DNA of 64,000 bases from Ancylobacter pratisalsi (GCF_010669125.1 NZ_CP048630.1:992001-1056000); one strand, 5' to 3'. Counted from the stretch's first letter, positions 17,646 to 26,677 are shown. Numbers and translations are program-made. The notes: generated from the sequence alone by a model not told the origin.

Positions 17646-19049
17646 ATGGACCATTTCGACGCCATTGCCGAACTCGACCGCCAGTCGGTACTCCACCCCT
17701 TCACCTATCTGAAGGGGCACGCCAGCGGCGAAGGGCCGGTTCCCGTCATCATCGAGGGCGCCAAGGGCGTACGCATCCGCGATGCCCGCGGGCACGAGCT
17801 GATCGACGGCTTCGCTGGCCTCTACTGCGTCAATATCGGCTATGGACGCACCGAAGTGGCCGAGGCGATCGCGCGTCAGGCCTACAAGCTGGCCTATTAT
17901 CATTCCTACGCCGGCCATACGACCGAGGAGCTGGCACGCCTGTCGGATCGGCTGTTGCGCATGGCACCCGGCCGCATGTCAAAGGTCTTCTATGGCCTGT
18001 CCGGCTCCGACGCCAACGAGACCCAGGCAAAGCTGGTCTGGTACTACAACAATCTGCGCGGCAAGCCGGCGAAGAAGAAGATCATTGCTCGCGAGCGCGG
18101 CTATCACGGCTGCTCGGTCATCGCCGGCTCGATGACGGGGATGAACTTCTATCACGATCACATGGACCTTCCGGTCTCCGGCATCCTGCGCACCGGCGTT
18201 CCCCATCACTATTGGGGCGCGATGCCCGGCGAGACCGAACAGGAGTTCTCCCAGCGCCGTGCCGACGAGCTCGAAGCGCTCATTCTCGGCGAGGGCCCCG
18301 GCACGGTCGGCGCCTTCATCGCCGAACCCGTGCTCGGCACCGGCGGCATCATTCCGCCTCCCGCCGGCTACTGGGCGGCGATCCAGGCAGTGCTGCGCAG
18401 ATACGATGTGCTGCTGATCGCCGACGAGGTGATTTGCGGGTTCGGCCGCGTCGGTACGCCCTTCGGGTCGCATCTCTACGGAATCGAACCCGACCTGATC
18501 TCGGTGGCGAAGGGCCTCACCTCGGCCTATATCCCGCTTTCGGCATGCCTCGTCGGCGAGAAAGTCTATGCCGTAATAGAGGAGGCGACCGACAGGGTCG
18601 GTCCCTTCTCGCACGGTTATACCTATTCTGGCCATCCGATCGGCGCGGCGGCGGCGAATGCGGCGCTCGACATCGTCGAGCGCGAGGATCTCGCCGGCAA
18701 GGCCGCGACGCGCGGCGCCTATCTTCTGCAACGCCTCACGCAGGAGTTCCAGCAAAGCCCAATCGTCGGCGAGATTCGCGGTGTGGGGATGCTGGCCGCC
18801 ATCGAATTCGTCGCCGACCGCGCGCACAAGACCCGATTCGATCCGGCGCTCAAGGTCGGCCCGCGCATTTCGCAGGCCGCGCGCGAGCGCGGGCTGATCG
18901 CGCGCGCCATGCCGCATGGCGACATTCTCGGCTTCGCGCCGCCGCTGGTGATGAACGAGGGGGAAATCGACGAGATGGTCGACATTACCCGCGCGGCCCT
19001 GCGCCAGGTCACCGATGAGCTGGTGGCCGCAGGACATGCGCTGGCCTGA
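17646..19049 (+). CDS. Class III PLP-dependent aminotransferase
   Basis: 467 residues, typical of omega-aminotransferases that move an amino group from a non-alpha-amine or beta-amino acid to pyruvate or 2-oxoglutarate. Seen are the PLP-phosphate region (LSGSDANETQAKLVWYYNN), the Asp motif (LIADEVICGFGRVGTPFGS) and the PLP lysine (ISVAKGLTSAYIPLSA). The full C-terminal domain is present. It opens an operon-like run with a solute-binding protein, two permeases, a cupin, a hydroxyacid dehydrogenase and an amine oxidase. The true amino donor is unknown. Confidence 0.93.
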   Translation: MDHFDAIAELDRQSVLHPFTYLKGHASGEGPVPVIIEGAKGVRIRDARGHELIDGFAGLYCVNIGYGRTEVAEAIARQAYKLAYYHSYAGHTTEELARLSDRLLRMAPGRMSKVFYGLSGSDANETQAKLVWYYNNLRGKPAKKKIIARERGYHGCSVIAGSMTGMNFYHDHMDLPVSGILRTGVPHHYWGAMPGETEQEFSQRRADELEALILGEGPGTVGAFIAEPVLGTGGIIPPPAGYWAAIQAVLRRYDVLLIADEVICGFGRVGTPFGSHLYGIEPDLISVAKGLTSAYIPLSACLVGEKVYAVIEEATDRVGPFSHGYTYSGHPIGAAAANAALDIVEREDLAGKAATRGAYLLQRLTQEFQQSPIVGEIRGVGMLAAIEFVADRAHKTRFDPALKVGPRISQAARERGLIARAMPHGDILGFAPPLVMNEGEIDEMVDITRAALRQVTDELVAAGHALA

Positions 19050-19113
19050 CGGCAGGCGGCGCCAATCCGACATAACGGGCAAAGCCCACCTTCCAGAAAC
19101 ACAGGGGACCAAG

Positions 19114-19929
19114 ATGATACACCGCCGCGCCGTCTCGATCTTCGCCTGCGCCTTCTCCCTCAGCCTGCTCGCCGGCACCGCCTATGCCAAGGACGGCGTG
19201 CTGCGCATCGGCACGGAAGGCGATGCTCCGCTGTTCAGCATGGTCGATGCCACCGGCAACGTGACCGGCTTCGACGCCGACATCGCCAATGGAATCTGCG
19301 CCGAGCTGAAGCTAAAGTGTGAATTCGTAGTGCAGACCTTCTCGACCCTCGTGCCGTCCATGGACAGCGACCGCTTCGACGTCATCATCTCCGGTCTCGG
19401 CATCACCGACGAGCGGCGCAAGAAGATCGACTACTCGATCCCCTACGCCTCCACGCCGCTCTATTTCGCCATCGCCAAATCCTCGCCGGTTGCCGAGCTC
19501 AAGGACCTGCCGTCCATCCTCAAGGCGCTGTCGGGTAAGACCGTCGGCGTGGTCAACGGCACCACCTATGCCAAGTTCGTCGCCAAGAACGTGCCCAATG
19601 TCGACCTCAAGACCTACGACTCGACCACCGCCCAGCTGGCTGACCTCGGCGCCGGACGGCTCGACGCCGCGTTCGGCGATTCCCCGACCTGGACTGAGTT
19701 TCTGGCGACGCCGGAAGGCGCCGGCTTCACCCGTGTCGACGTGCGCGTGAAGCCGGGCGACGATCACGCGAGCCTCGGTTACGGCATGGGCGTCGGCCTG
19801 AAGAAGGGCAATGACGAACTGAAGGCGAAGCTCGACAAAGCGCTGTGCAACATGCTCACCAGCGGCAAGGTGAAGGCGGCCAGCATTCAGTGGTTCAAGG
19901 AGGACTATTCGCTCACCTGCAGCCAGTGA
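19114..19929 (+). CDS. Amino-acid-type ABC transporter substrate-binding protein
   Basis: Periplasmic protein of 271 residues (SBP family 3). The signal peptide is clear (IFACAFSLSLLAGTAYA, cleaved before KDGVL), followed by LRIGTEGDAPLFSMVDATG, FDADIANGICAEL and FDVIISGLGITDERRKKIDYS, the signature of polar-amino-acid and opine binders. I chose the ATG at 19114 because it begins the signal peptide; an earlier in-frame ATG at 19015 overlaps the aminotransferase gene. It feeds the two permeases that follow. Confidence 0.93.
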   Translation: MIHRRAVSIFACAFSLSLLAGTAYAKDGVLRIGTEGDAPLFSMVDATGNVTGFDADIANGICAELKLKCEFVVQTFSTLVPSMDSDRFDVIISGLGITDERRKKIDYSIPYASTPLYFAIAKSSPVAELKDLPSILKALSGKTVGVVNGTTYAKFVAKNVPNVDLKTYDSTTAQLADLGAGRLDAAFGDSPTWTEFLATPEGAGFTRVDVRVKPGDDHASLGYGMGVGLKKGNDELKAKLDKALCNMLTSGKVKAASIQWFKEDYSLTCSQ

Positions 19930-20017
19930 CGCGCGGCCGGAGACAGAACGGCGTCGACTTCCTCCAGTGGCGGCGCCGCCGCGGTGATACAATCGTAGCG
20001 GCGCGGACGGACCCGGT

Positions 20018-20728
20018 ATGACGAGCGACCTCTGGACCATGCTGTTCCAGCAGAGCTGGGCGTTAGCCCTGCTGCGCGGGGGGATGACGACCGTTCTGGT
20101 CGGCGTGCTGGGCATGGCGTTCGGGCTGGTCGTCGCCTCGCCGATGGCGGTGGCCCGCTGGCAGGGGGTGAGGCTGCTCTCGCCGCTGATCGACGTCTAT
20201 TCGATCCTGGTGCGATCCGTCCCGGGGCTGCTGGTGATCTACCTGCTGTTCTTCGGTTCGGTGCAGAGCTTCGAGCGTGTCGCCAGCGCCTTCGGATTCC
20301 AGCCGACCCGGGACGTCTATCCCTTCTTCATCGGGCTGGTCTCCATCGCCGCGATCTCCTGCGCATATTCCATCGAGGTACTGCGTGGCGCGCTGGAGAC
20401 GATACCGAAAGGCCTGATCGAAGCCGCGCAGGCTCTGGCGGTGCCGAAGCATGTGGCCTTCTTCAAGATCATCGTCCCGCTCGCCCTGCGCGCGGCGGCG
20501 GGCGGGCTGAACAATGTCTGGCAGATGACGATCAAGGACACATCGCTGGTATCGGTGGTAGGCCTTCAAGAAGTGATGCGCGTTGCCGCCGTCGCCTCGG
20601 GCATCACGCGCAGCCCGCTGGTGTTCTACGTGCTCGCCGCACTGTTGTATTTCGCGATCACCGGCGTCAGCCAATGGCTGTTTGCCCGGCTGGAGCGGCG
20701 CCTGGAACGTGGCTTCGGAGCGCGGTGA
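20018..20728 (+). CDS. Amino-acid ABC transporter permease, first subunit (HisM/GltK-like)
   Basis: 236-residue inner-membrane permease with about five spans. The EAA-type loop near the middle (LIEAAQALAVPKHVAFFKIIVPLALRAAAGG in pieces) and VRSVPGLLVIYLLFFG mark the HisMQ family for polar amino acids. Its stop overlaps the ATG of the second permease by one base, so the two are coupled. No ATP-binding gene follows, which is unusual for this family. Confidence 0.92.
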   Translation: MTSDLWTMLFQQSWALALLRGGMTTVLVGVLGMAFGLVVASPMAVARWQGVRLLSPLIDVYSILVRSVPGLLVIYLLFFGSVQSFERVASAFGFQPTRDVYPFFIGLVSIAAISCAYSIEVLRGALETIPKGLIEAAQALAVPKHVAFFKIIVPLALRAAAGGLNNVWQMTIKDTSLVSVVGLQEVMRVAAVASGITRSPLVFYVLAALLYFAITGVSQWLFARLERRLERGFGAR

Positions 20729-21438
20729 TGGATTTTGAACTGCTCCACGAGGCGTTCCCCCTGCTCCTGAAGGGCGCGCAGCTCACCGTTCTCATCAGCG
20801 TGGTCGGCGTCCTCGTCGGCCTGCCGGCCGGCATCGCGCTCGCGCTGCTGCGCACCTCGGCGAACCGCCGGCTACGCTTCCTCGTCAGGCTGGCGGACGG
20901 CTACGCCGCGCTGTTTCGTGGAACGCCGATGCTCGTGCAGGTCTTCGTGCTCTACTATGGGCTGGCACAGATCGGCATGATCCGGCAGACGCCGGTGCTG
21001 TGGTGGCTGATCAGCGATGCCCTGCGCTGCGCCATGCTGGCGGTCGTTCTCAACACCGCCGCCTACACGTCCGAGATTTTCCGCACCGCGTTCCTGTCCG
21101 TGCCTCGCGGCGTGATGGAGGCGGCAGAGGCGTGCGGCCTGTCGCGCCTGCACGCCTTTCTCCTCGTCCGCCTGCCGCTGGCCGTGCGCCAAGCGCTGCC
21201 CTCCTACGGCAACGAGGCGGCGATCATTGTTAAGGAATCGAGCCTCGCCTCGACCATCACCGTCCTGGAAATCACCGGCCACGCGAAGCGCCTGATGAGC
21301 GAGACATTCGCCATCATCGAGATCTTCGTCATGGCCTCGGTCTTCTACGTCGTCATCAACTTCACCGTTCTGGGGCTCATGAGGCTCGTCGAAATGCGGT
21401 TGCGCACTCCCGGCCACGCCGTGGCGCGCCGGCGTTGA
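20728..21438 (+). CDS. Amino-acid ABC transporter permease, second subunit
   Basis: 236-residue HisMQ-type permease. The segments FRGTPMLVQVFVLYYGLAQ and MEAAEACGLSRLHAF, then LPLAVRQALPSYGNE, are the standard family features. The start is the ATG that overlaps the stop of the previous permease (GTGATGG). An in-frame ATG 54 bp earlier exists but lies inside the first permease. The transporter lacks a linked ATPase, so it must borrow one encoded elsewhere. Confidence 0.92.
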   Translation: MDFELLHEAFPLLLKGAQLTVLISVVGVLVGLPAGIALALLRTSANRRLRFLVRLADGYAALFRGTPMLVQVFVLYYGLAQIGMIRQTPVLWWLISDALRCAMLAVVLNTAAYTSEIFRTAFLSVPRGVMEAAEACGLSRLHAFLLVRLPLAVRQALPSYGNEAAIIVKESSLASTITVLEITGHAKRLMSETFAIIEIFVMASVFYVVINFTVLGLMRLVEMRLRTPGHAVARRR

Positions 21439-21480
21439 GCCTCTCCTATCCCGGATGCCTCTTCGAACAGGAACACCGAC

Positions 21481-21834
21481 ATGTCGCTCCTCACCTTCTT
21501 CGACCTCGCCAATCTCCCCACGCCCCGCGAGGGCCGGCCGCTCCCCGGACGCCTTATCGAAGGCGACCCGCGTTTTCGGAGCTGGGACATCGCGGCGACG
21601 CCTGACGGCAGCGTGCAAGCCGGCGTCTGGGAGGCGACGCCGGGCGCCTATCGCTCGATCAAGGGGAAGACTTGGGAATTCTGTACCATCCTCTCCGGCA
21701 TTTCCGAACTCGTCGAGGACGGCAAGCCGCCCCTCCGCATCGTTGCCGGCGACAGCTTCGTGATGCATCCCGGCTTCGAGGGCACCTGGCGGGTGATCGA
21801 AACCACGACCAAACTCTGGGTCTCGCGGGACTGA
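21481..21834 (+). CDS. Cupin domain protein (Cupin_3/DUF861-like)
   Basis: Small cytoplasmic protein of 117 residues with one cupin barrel: WEATPGAYRSIKGKTWEFCTIL in pieces, then LVEDGKPPLRIVAGDSFVMHPGF and GTWRVIETTTKLWVS. The family includes ureidoglycine aminohydrolase-like and sugar-binding members, and small versions often sit next to amine or amino-acid oxidases with no defined chemistry. It lies 42 bp after the permeases and 16 bp before the dehydrogenase, so it belongs to the operon. Metal-binding histidines are few, so it may be a binding rather than catalytic protein. Confidence 0.85.
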   Translation: MSLLTFFDLANLPTPREGRPLPGRLIEGDPRFRSWDIAATPDGSVQAGVWEATPGAYRSIKGKTWEFCTILSGISELVEDGKPPLRIVAGDSFVMHPGFEGTWRVIETTTKLWVSRD

Positions 21835-21850
21835 ACCGGGAAGCCGCCGC

Positions 21851-22780
21851 ATGGCACTGCTCTACCTCTCCGATCCCGCGCGCGGCGCGACATGGGCGCG
21901 GCATTTTGCCGAGCATGCGCCGGATATCCCCTTCCACATGGATCCGCGCTCCTGCGACCCGCGCGGGGTTCGCTATCTCGTCACATGGGAGGCGCCAGCG
22001 GATCTGGCGAAGCGCTATCCGGCTCTCGACGTCCTGTTCTCGGTCGGCGCGGGAATCGACCAGTTCGATCTTTCGACGCTGCCGCCGGACCTCCCCGTGG
22101 TGCGGATGATCGAACCGGGCATCGTAAACGGCATGGTCGAGTATGTGACGATGGCGGTACTCGCCCTGCATCGTCACCTGCCTCGCTATCTCGACCAGCA
22201 GCGCCGGTCGCTCTGGCAGCCCGAGGCGATGCTGACCGATGCCGCCGCGCGGCGGGTGGGGGTGCTGGGGCTCGGCGTGCTCGGCCAGGCGGCCTTGATG
22301 GCCCTTGCCCCCTTCGGCTTCTCGCTGGCCGGCTGGAGCCGCTCGGCGCGGCTGCTCGACGGCGTCGCGACCTTCGCGGGGCATGGCGAACTCGACGCCT
22401 TCCTGTCGCGGACCGACATCCTCGTCTGCCTGCTCCCGCTCACCGAGGAAACATGGGGTCTGCTGGGCGCGTCGCTTTTCGACCGACTGCCGAGCGGCGC
22501 CATGCTGGTGAATGTCGGGCGCGGCGGCCATCTCGTCGCCGACGACCTCCTTGCCGCGCTCGAGAGCGGGCAGATCGCGGCGGCGGCGCTGGATGTCGCC
22601 GATCCCGAACCGCTGCCGCCGGAACATCCGTTCTGGCGCCATCCCGGCATCCTGCTGACGCCGCACATCGCCAGCATGACCCGACCGGACACCGCCGCCG
22701 CCGCCGTTCTCGACAACATCCGCCGGCGTCGAGCGGGCCAGCCCCTGCTCGGCCTCGTCGACCGGGCGAGCGGCTACTGA
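21851..22780 (+). CDS. D-2-hydroxyacid dehydrogenase, glyoxylate/hydroxypyruvate reductase A type
   Basis: NAD(P)H-dependent 2-ketoacid reductase of 309 residues, matching GhrA in length. Seen are the Rossmann motif (VGVLGLGVLGQAALMALAPFG), the catalytic Arg region (LVNVGRGGHLVADDLL), the acidic residue in LDVADPEPLPPEHPFW and the catalytic His in LTPHIASMTRP. In the operon it would reduce a 2-oxo acid made by the aminotransferase or the oxidase, for example glyoxylate, to a hydroxyacid. That pairing is inference. Confidence 0.9.
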   Translation: MALLYLSDPARGATWARHFAEHAPDIPFHMDPRSCDPRGVRYLVTWEAPADLAKRYPALDVLFSVGAGIDQFDLSTLPPDLPVVRMIEPGIVNGMVEYVTMAVLALHRHLPRYLDQQRRSLWQPEAMLTDAAARRVGVLGLGVLGQAALMALAPFGFSLAGWSRSARLLDGVATFAGHGELDAFLSRTDILVCLLPLTEETWGLLGASLFDRLPSGAMLVNVGRGGHLVADDLLAALESGQIAAAALDVADPEPLPPEHPFWRHPGILLTPHIASMTRPDTAAAAVLDNIRRRRAGQPLLGLVDRASGY

Positions 22781-22814
22781 ACCCACACATCACCGATCCG
22801 GGCAGGACATAGAC

Positions 22815-24131
22815 ATGCCGGCTTCCAACCCCTCAGCCATCTGCCCCGCCCCCTATTGGTGGGAGGAGGCGCCGCTGCCGCGCGTGGAACCGGTGCCGCT
22901 TCCCGCCCGCGTCGACGTCGCCATCATAGGGGGCGGCTATGCCGGCCTGGGCGCCGCGCTGACGCTCGCGCGCGCCGGACGCAGTGTCGCCGTATTCGAA
23001 CGCCAGTCGATTGGCGAAGGAGCCTCGACGCGCAATGGCGGCATGACCAGCGCATCGCTCCGCCCCAGCCTCTCGCAACTGCGCCGCAGCTTCGGCCACG
23101 CGCGCGCCGTTGCCATGTTGAAGGAGGGCAAGGACGCCCGCGAGGAACTGTACCGCTTCCTCGCCGAAGAGAGGATCAACTGCGACTTCCAGCTTTCAGG
23201 ATTGTTCGACGGCGCCGTCAATCCCGGCGACTATGACGACCTCGCCCGCGAGGCGGATGAGCGTCGCGAGTTGCTCGGCATCGATACCTTCGCCGTGCCG
23301 CGCGGCGAGCAACACGCCTATATCGGCACGGACTTCTATCATGGCGGCAGCGTGCGCCGCGACATCGGCGGCCTGCATCCGGGGAAGTTCCTCGTGGGGC
23401 TTCTCGAACGCACGCGCGCCGCGGGTGCCGGCGTTCACGAGAAGACGACGGTGGAAGGCGTGCGGCACGAGGTCGACGGCTTCGAACTTTCGACCTCCGC
23501 CGGCCGCCTGCGCAGCCGCGAGTTGCTGGTCTGCACCAATGGCTACACCGATGGTGCCGATCCCTGGCTTCGCCGCCGGCTCGTGCCGGTCCGCAGCCGC
23601 ATCATCGCGACCGCGCTGCTGACGCCCGGACAGATGGCGAGCGCGATGCCAGCGGGCATGATGTATGTCGATACCCGCAAGCTGAGCTATTATTACCGCC
23701 CCTCGCCGGACGGGACGCGTATCCTCTTCGGCGGCCGCGACGGTACCACGGCGGGCGACCCCCAGGCGCCGACGGACCATCTACGGGCCGAGTTCGCGCG
23801 CATCTTCCCCGGGCTTGCCGACGTCGCGCTGTCGCACAGCTGGTTCGGCCATGTGGCGATGAACCGCCACATGATTCCGCGCCTTTTCGTGCATGACGGC
23901 ATCCACTACGCCACCGGCTTCTGCGGCTCCGGCGTCGTGTGGGCTCGCTGGCTGGCGCGCAAGGCAGCGTTGCGGCTTCTCGGCGACAAGAGCGAGCCGC
24001 CCTCCGCCTTCGAGTTCGCCCCGCCGCCGGCCATTCCGCTCTATCGGGGCAAGCCGTGGTTCATCCCGCTCGTCTATGCGCTCTATGAGGCGCAAGACAA
24101 GAAAGCCGTGAGAAGAGGAGTGAGCTTCTGA
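22815..24131 (+). CDS. FAD-dependent amine/amino-acid oxidoreductase (DAO family)
   Basis: 438-residue flavoprotein. The N-terminal dinucleotide fold (VAIIGGGYAGLGAALTLARAG) near residues 34-55, the GASTRNGG flavin contact and a C-terminal GFCGSGVVWARWLARKAAL are typical of glycine, D-amino-acid and gamma-glutamylputrescine oxidases. It has no signal peptide, so it works in the cytoplasm. It closes the operon that begins with the aminotransferase. Together they suggest stepwise removal of amino groups from an imported amine; the real substrate is not evident. Confidence 0.92.
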   Translation: MPASNPSAICPAPYWWEEAPLPRVEPVPLPARVDVAIIGGGYAGLGAALTLARAGRSVAVFERQSIGEGASTRNGGMTSASLRPSLSQLRRSFGHARAVAMLKEGKDAREELYRFLAEERINCDFQLSGLFDGAVNPGDYDDLAREADERRELLGIDTFAVPRGEQHAYIGTDFYHGGSVRRDIGGLHPGKFLVGLLERTRAAGAGVHEKTTVEGVRHEVDGFELSTSAGRLRSRELLVCTNGYTDGADPWLRRRLVPVRSRIIATALLTPGQMASAMPAGMMYVDTRKLSYYYRPSPDGTRILFGGRDGTTAGDPQAPTDHLRAEFARIFPGLADVALSHSWFGHVAMNRHMIPRLFVHDGIHYATGFCGSGVVWARWLARKAALRLLGDKSEPPSAFEFAPPPAIPLYRGKPWFIPLVYALYEAQDKKAVRRGVSF

Positions 24132-24743
24132 TGATGCGCTCGAGGCCCAAACGCTAAACACGGTACCAAGCGTCTGTCCCATACGGCTCTGTCGATCGCG
24201 GCAGCGTTCATTGCTGCGCAGGTCCGGTTTCGGACAGGGTGAGAACGTCAGTTCGAGGCGCTCAAACGAGCCAACGCGCGAAGTTTGGTGGATGTCCGCC
24301 TTTGGGCAGCTCCCGTCACCATGGCAATGACCGAGAAGGCGGCGCCTTGCTGACAGACGGCTCCGGGGCCGTATCCAGACGGTCCGCTCGTGGATGCCGA
24401 GGGTCGGATAGCTTCCATTGCAGGCGGGCACATCTCGACGACAGCTTACGACTCCCCAATTTCGGACGTTGCCGTTGTAAAAACCGTGTATCCAATGCGG
24501 CCGTTCTGCCGATAAGCTGCGCTTCGTATGTGGACCCCGGCCCACCCAAAGCTATACTTTGGATGCCGTTTCAATCCACGTGCTAGAAAGCGACCATAGT
24601 GTAGACTGATTGAGGCAGCAGGCAAAATTGACAAACACGATTGATGAGTTCTTTGAAGACGAAGCCGCCGCCGCAGATCAAAAGACGCCTGCCTTTGGCG
24701 AGTGGCTAAGTACCTAAATGTCAGCCAAAGTAATTAAAATCCA
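24132..24743. other. Gene-poor region with repeat R1 and AT-rich right end
   Basis: About 610 bp after the oxidase gene. It holds repeat R1 (24365-24455) and then becomes AT-rich from about 24600. A short frame from the TTG at 24627 to 24716 (TNTIDEFFEDEAAAADQ) may be a degraded gene start linked to the GIY-YIG gene that follows. No functional gene is supported. Confidence 0.45.
24365..24455. repeat. Dispersed repeat R1, copy 2
   Basis: 91 bp nearly identical to 16642-16732 in the same orientation, without the adjoining R2 unit that the first copy has. Confidence 0.8.
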
Positions 24744-25217
24744 GTGATTGGTTGCGCGACGGGTATTACGTACACTGGAATTTGTAATATTGTTAGAAGA
24801 AATACTGAGTCGTCTAGAAGGGAAACACGAGATAGGCTGTCCGCTGCATTGAACGAAGTCATTCCAGAAGCCATCCAGACGGAAATCGCCGAGCAGTCGA
24901 TGCCGATTGCTGGCTACGACTGGGTCGATTTTACACCCAGTGATCTAGAGACGATTCCAGAGCAAAGCGGTGTTTACGTATTCTATGACATCACCGACCG
25001 CCCCGTATACTTCGGCAAGTCAATCAAGAACGTTAGAACTAGAGTAAAGCATCACAAGACACGATTTTGATTTCGGGCACCGCTGGTTGTACGCGGCGCA
25101 TTCCTGGCCACTCCTGCCCCTGATATGTGCCTGAAAATAGAAACTGTCCTTATAAAATTCTTGGGGAAACATGCTCTGCTCAATTCCAATGGCGTTATCA
25201 GAGATTTAAATGAATAG
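24744..25217 (+). pseudogene. GIY-YIG nuclease-domain protein interrupted by one in-frame TGA
   Basis: The frame runs from a GTG at 24744 to a TAG at 25215. The GIY-YIG core is clear: SGVYVFYDITDRPVYFGKS, NVRTRVKHHKTRF, then after a TGA at 25068-25070 FRAPLVVRGAFLATPAPD, MCLKIETVLIKFLGKHALL and NSNGV. In this family a tryptophan commonly follows the RF, so TGA most likely replaced TGG by one base change. Apart from that stop the domain looks complete. The DNA is clearly more AT-rich than its neighbours, a sign of transfer. The first codons are uncertain; an ATG at 24900 is another start. Confidence 0.65.
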
Positions 25218-25366
25218 TTCATCCAGCCATCGAATATTGGACGTTTTGGCCAGTCGCAACGACTGCAGTGCTCTGAACTTCCGCTATCCACTTTTGCTAC
25301 CTTAAAGCGGGCTGACCTCTTCCCACCCCAAAACCGACAGGCAGGCAACATATCCTGCGCGTCGAA

Positions 25367-25396
25367 GCGGCCATCCGCCCTACCTCGGATGGCCGC
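25367..25396 (-). terminator. Strong hairpin just after the recombinase gene
   Basis: GCGGCCATCCG and CGGATGGCCGC form a perfect 11-pair stem around an 8-base loop, starting seven bases after the recombinase stop. There is no clear T run, so it may be a transcription terminator or part of a recombination site. Confidence 0.5.
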
Positions 25397-25402
25397 CCAA
25401 TG

Positions 25403-26035
25403 TCAGATTTCCGTCCGCTCAGCCAGGAGGAGCGCGTCCTCCACATCGACGCCAAGATAGCGCACCGTGTTCTCGATCTTGGAGTGACCAAGCAATATCT
25501 GGATGGCGCGGATGTTGCCCGTCGCCTTGTAGATTATGGACGCCTTCGTGCGACGGAGCGAGTGAGTGCCATACTCCTCTTGGCGCAGGCCGATCGCGGT
25601 CACCCACTCGTCGACTAGGCGAGCATACTGCCTTGTGCTCATGTGGTGCGCGTGATCGATCCGGCTCGGAAAGGCATAATCCTCAACGGTGCCACCGCGC
25701 CGTTCCAGCCAGGCCAGCAGGCTGGCTCGTACGTCGCTGGTGATCTCGAACTGGACCGGCCGCCCCGTCTTCTGCTGGACGACGATCGCGCGAGTCCTGA
25801 TCGCCGGACCGGCGACCACGTCACGGATCCTGATGTTGACCAAGTCGCAGCCGCGAAGCTTGCTGTCGATTGCCAGATCGAACAGCGCACGGTCACGAAT
25901 GCGTCTTTCGCGATCGAGGAAGAATCGAATTGCCCAGATCTGTTTCTGGGTGAAGGGACGCTTGGTGCCGACCTTCGTTCCAGCATTCCAAGCTGTACGC
26001 TCGCGGCTGGCATCATCAAATTGAGAATGGCCCAT
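25403..26035 (-). CDS. Small tyrosine recombinase/integrase
   Basis: Site-specific recombinase of 210 residues that keeps the catalytic domain but lacks most of the usual N-terminal arm- and core-binding domains, a size seen for FimB/FimE-like and some island recombinases. The catalytic set is present: Arg in SKLRGCDLVNIRI, the HSLRRTKASI box (H-x-x-R), a His in LLGHSKIENT and the Tyr nucleophile in VRYLGVDVEDALLL. Its last 58 bp recur at 49.5 kb. The ribosome site is inside a hairpin, listed separately. It is probably responsible for, or left by, insertion of the DNA to its right. Confidence 0.88.
   Translation of the reverse strand: MGHSQFDDASRERTAWNAGTKVGTKRPFTQKQIWAIRFFLDRERRIRDRALFDLAIDSKLRGCDLVNIRIRDVVAGPAIRTRAIVVQQKTGRPVQFEITSDVRASLLAWLERRGGTVEDYAFPSRIDHAHHMSTRQYARLVDEWVTAIGLRQEEYGTHSLRRTKASIIYKATGNIRAIQILLGHSKIENTVRYLGVDVEDALLLAERTEI
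25405..25462. repeat. 58-bp direct repeat, left copy (3' end of recombinase gene)
   Basis: Matches 49503-49560 at 57 of 58 positions in the same orientation. It encodes the last residues of the recombinase on the minus strand (YLGVDVEDALLLAERTEI). The two copies are 24.1 kb apart and could be the ends of an integrated element. Confidence 0.85.
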
Positions 26036-26040
26036 GTGAG

Positions 26041-26071
26041 TTCTCCTCGGCCTTGATTGGCCTAAGGAGAA
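26041..26071 (-). promoter_or_regulatory. Hairpin masking the ribosome-binding site of the recombinase
   Basis: On the minus strand TTCTCCT and GGCC pair with GGCC and AGGAGAA around a 6-base loop with one internal irregularity. The right arm contains GAGGAGAA, the ribosome site five bases before the recombinase ATG. It could keep recombinase translation low. Structure seen; function inferred. Confidence 0.4.
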
Positions 26072-26227
26072 ACGTCGAGGGACTCTACCGCGCAGGGGTC
26101 AGCAGCGGACTGGCCAGTGTTGGCTGCCGCTGTGTGGATGACCGCCGTTCTGCAGTCGACCCCAAAGTCGGCGGTAGGATGCTTGCCGTGTCAATCTTGG
26201 AGGCTGACGTTCCTGTGTTGCTTGCTG

Positions 26228-26677
26228 CTAACGGAGTGCCTCCGCGAGCCGTAGCAGCATTGCGGTCACCGCCGGCGGATCGAGAGGAGCCACAGCGTTT
26301 CGAAGACGCGCTTCTGCATCGGCCACGATCGCGGAGGCTGCTTCCAGAACGCCACGACCCGACGCAGTCAATTCGGTGCTTTGAACTCGCCCGTGTTCAG
26401 CGTGAGGTGTCCGCGCGATAAAGCCAGCACGCTCAAGTGCGACCAGGATGGCCTGCATCGTTTGTGGGGTCACGAAGGCGCGACGCGCAAGCATGGCGTT
26501 GGAAGCGCCTGCTTCCACTTCCAGGAAAGCGAGGACGGCATATTGGGGCGTTGTCAGGCCAATTTCCCGCAGTCCAGAGTCCATGCGATTACGAAGCGCC
26601 TGTTGAGCCTGCTTCAATGCAAACCCGATCGTCGCATATGGATCGGCCGTCGGCGCGTCGTCGTTCGCACTTGACAT
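26228..26677 (-). CDS. MarR-family transcriptional regulator
   Basis: Winged-helix repressor of about 149 residues. Helices in LTTPQYAVLAFLEVEAGAS, the recognition region NAMLARRAFVTPQTMQAILVALERAGF and the wing (TPHAEHGRVQSTELTASG) fit MarR. I chose the ATG at 26677 because the upstream in-frame ATG (26728) would place the operator palindrome inside the coding region. It is divergent from a glyoxalase-fold gene and separated by that palindrome, so it likely represses both. Confidence 0.9.
   Translation of the reverse strand: MSSANDDAPTADPYATIGFALKQAQQALRNRMDSGLREIGLTTPQYAVLAFLEVEAGASNAMLARRAFVTPQTMQAILVALERAGFIARTPHAEHGRVQSTELTASGRGVLEAASAIVADAEARLRNAVAPLDPPAVTAMLLRLAEALR

Noticed and set aside
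17486..19018. A 510-codon frame overlapping the aminotransferase gene in another frame
   Set aside because: Arg-rich sequence with no domain; the aminotransferase frame carries all PLP motifs.
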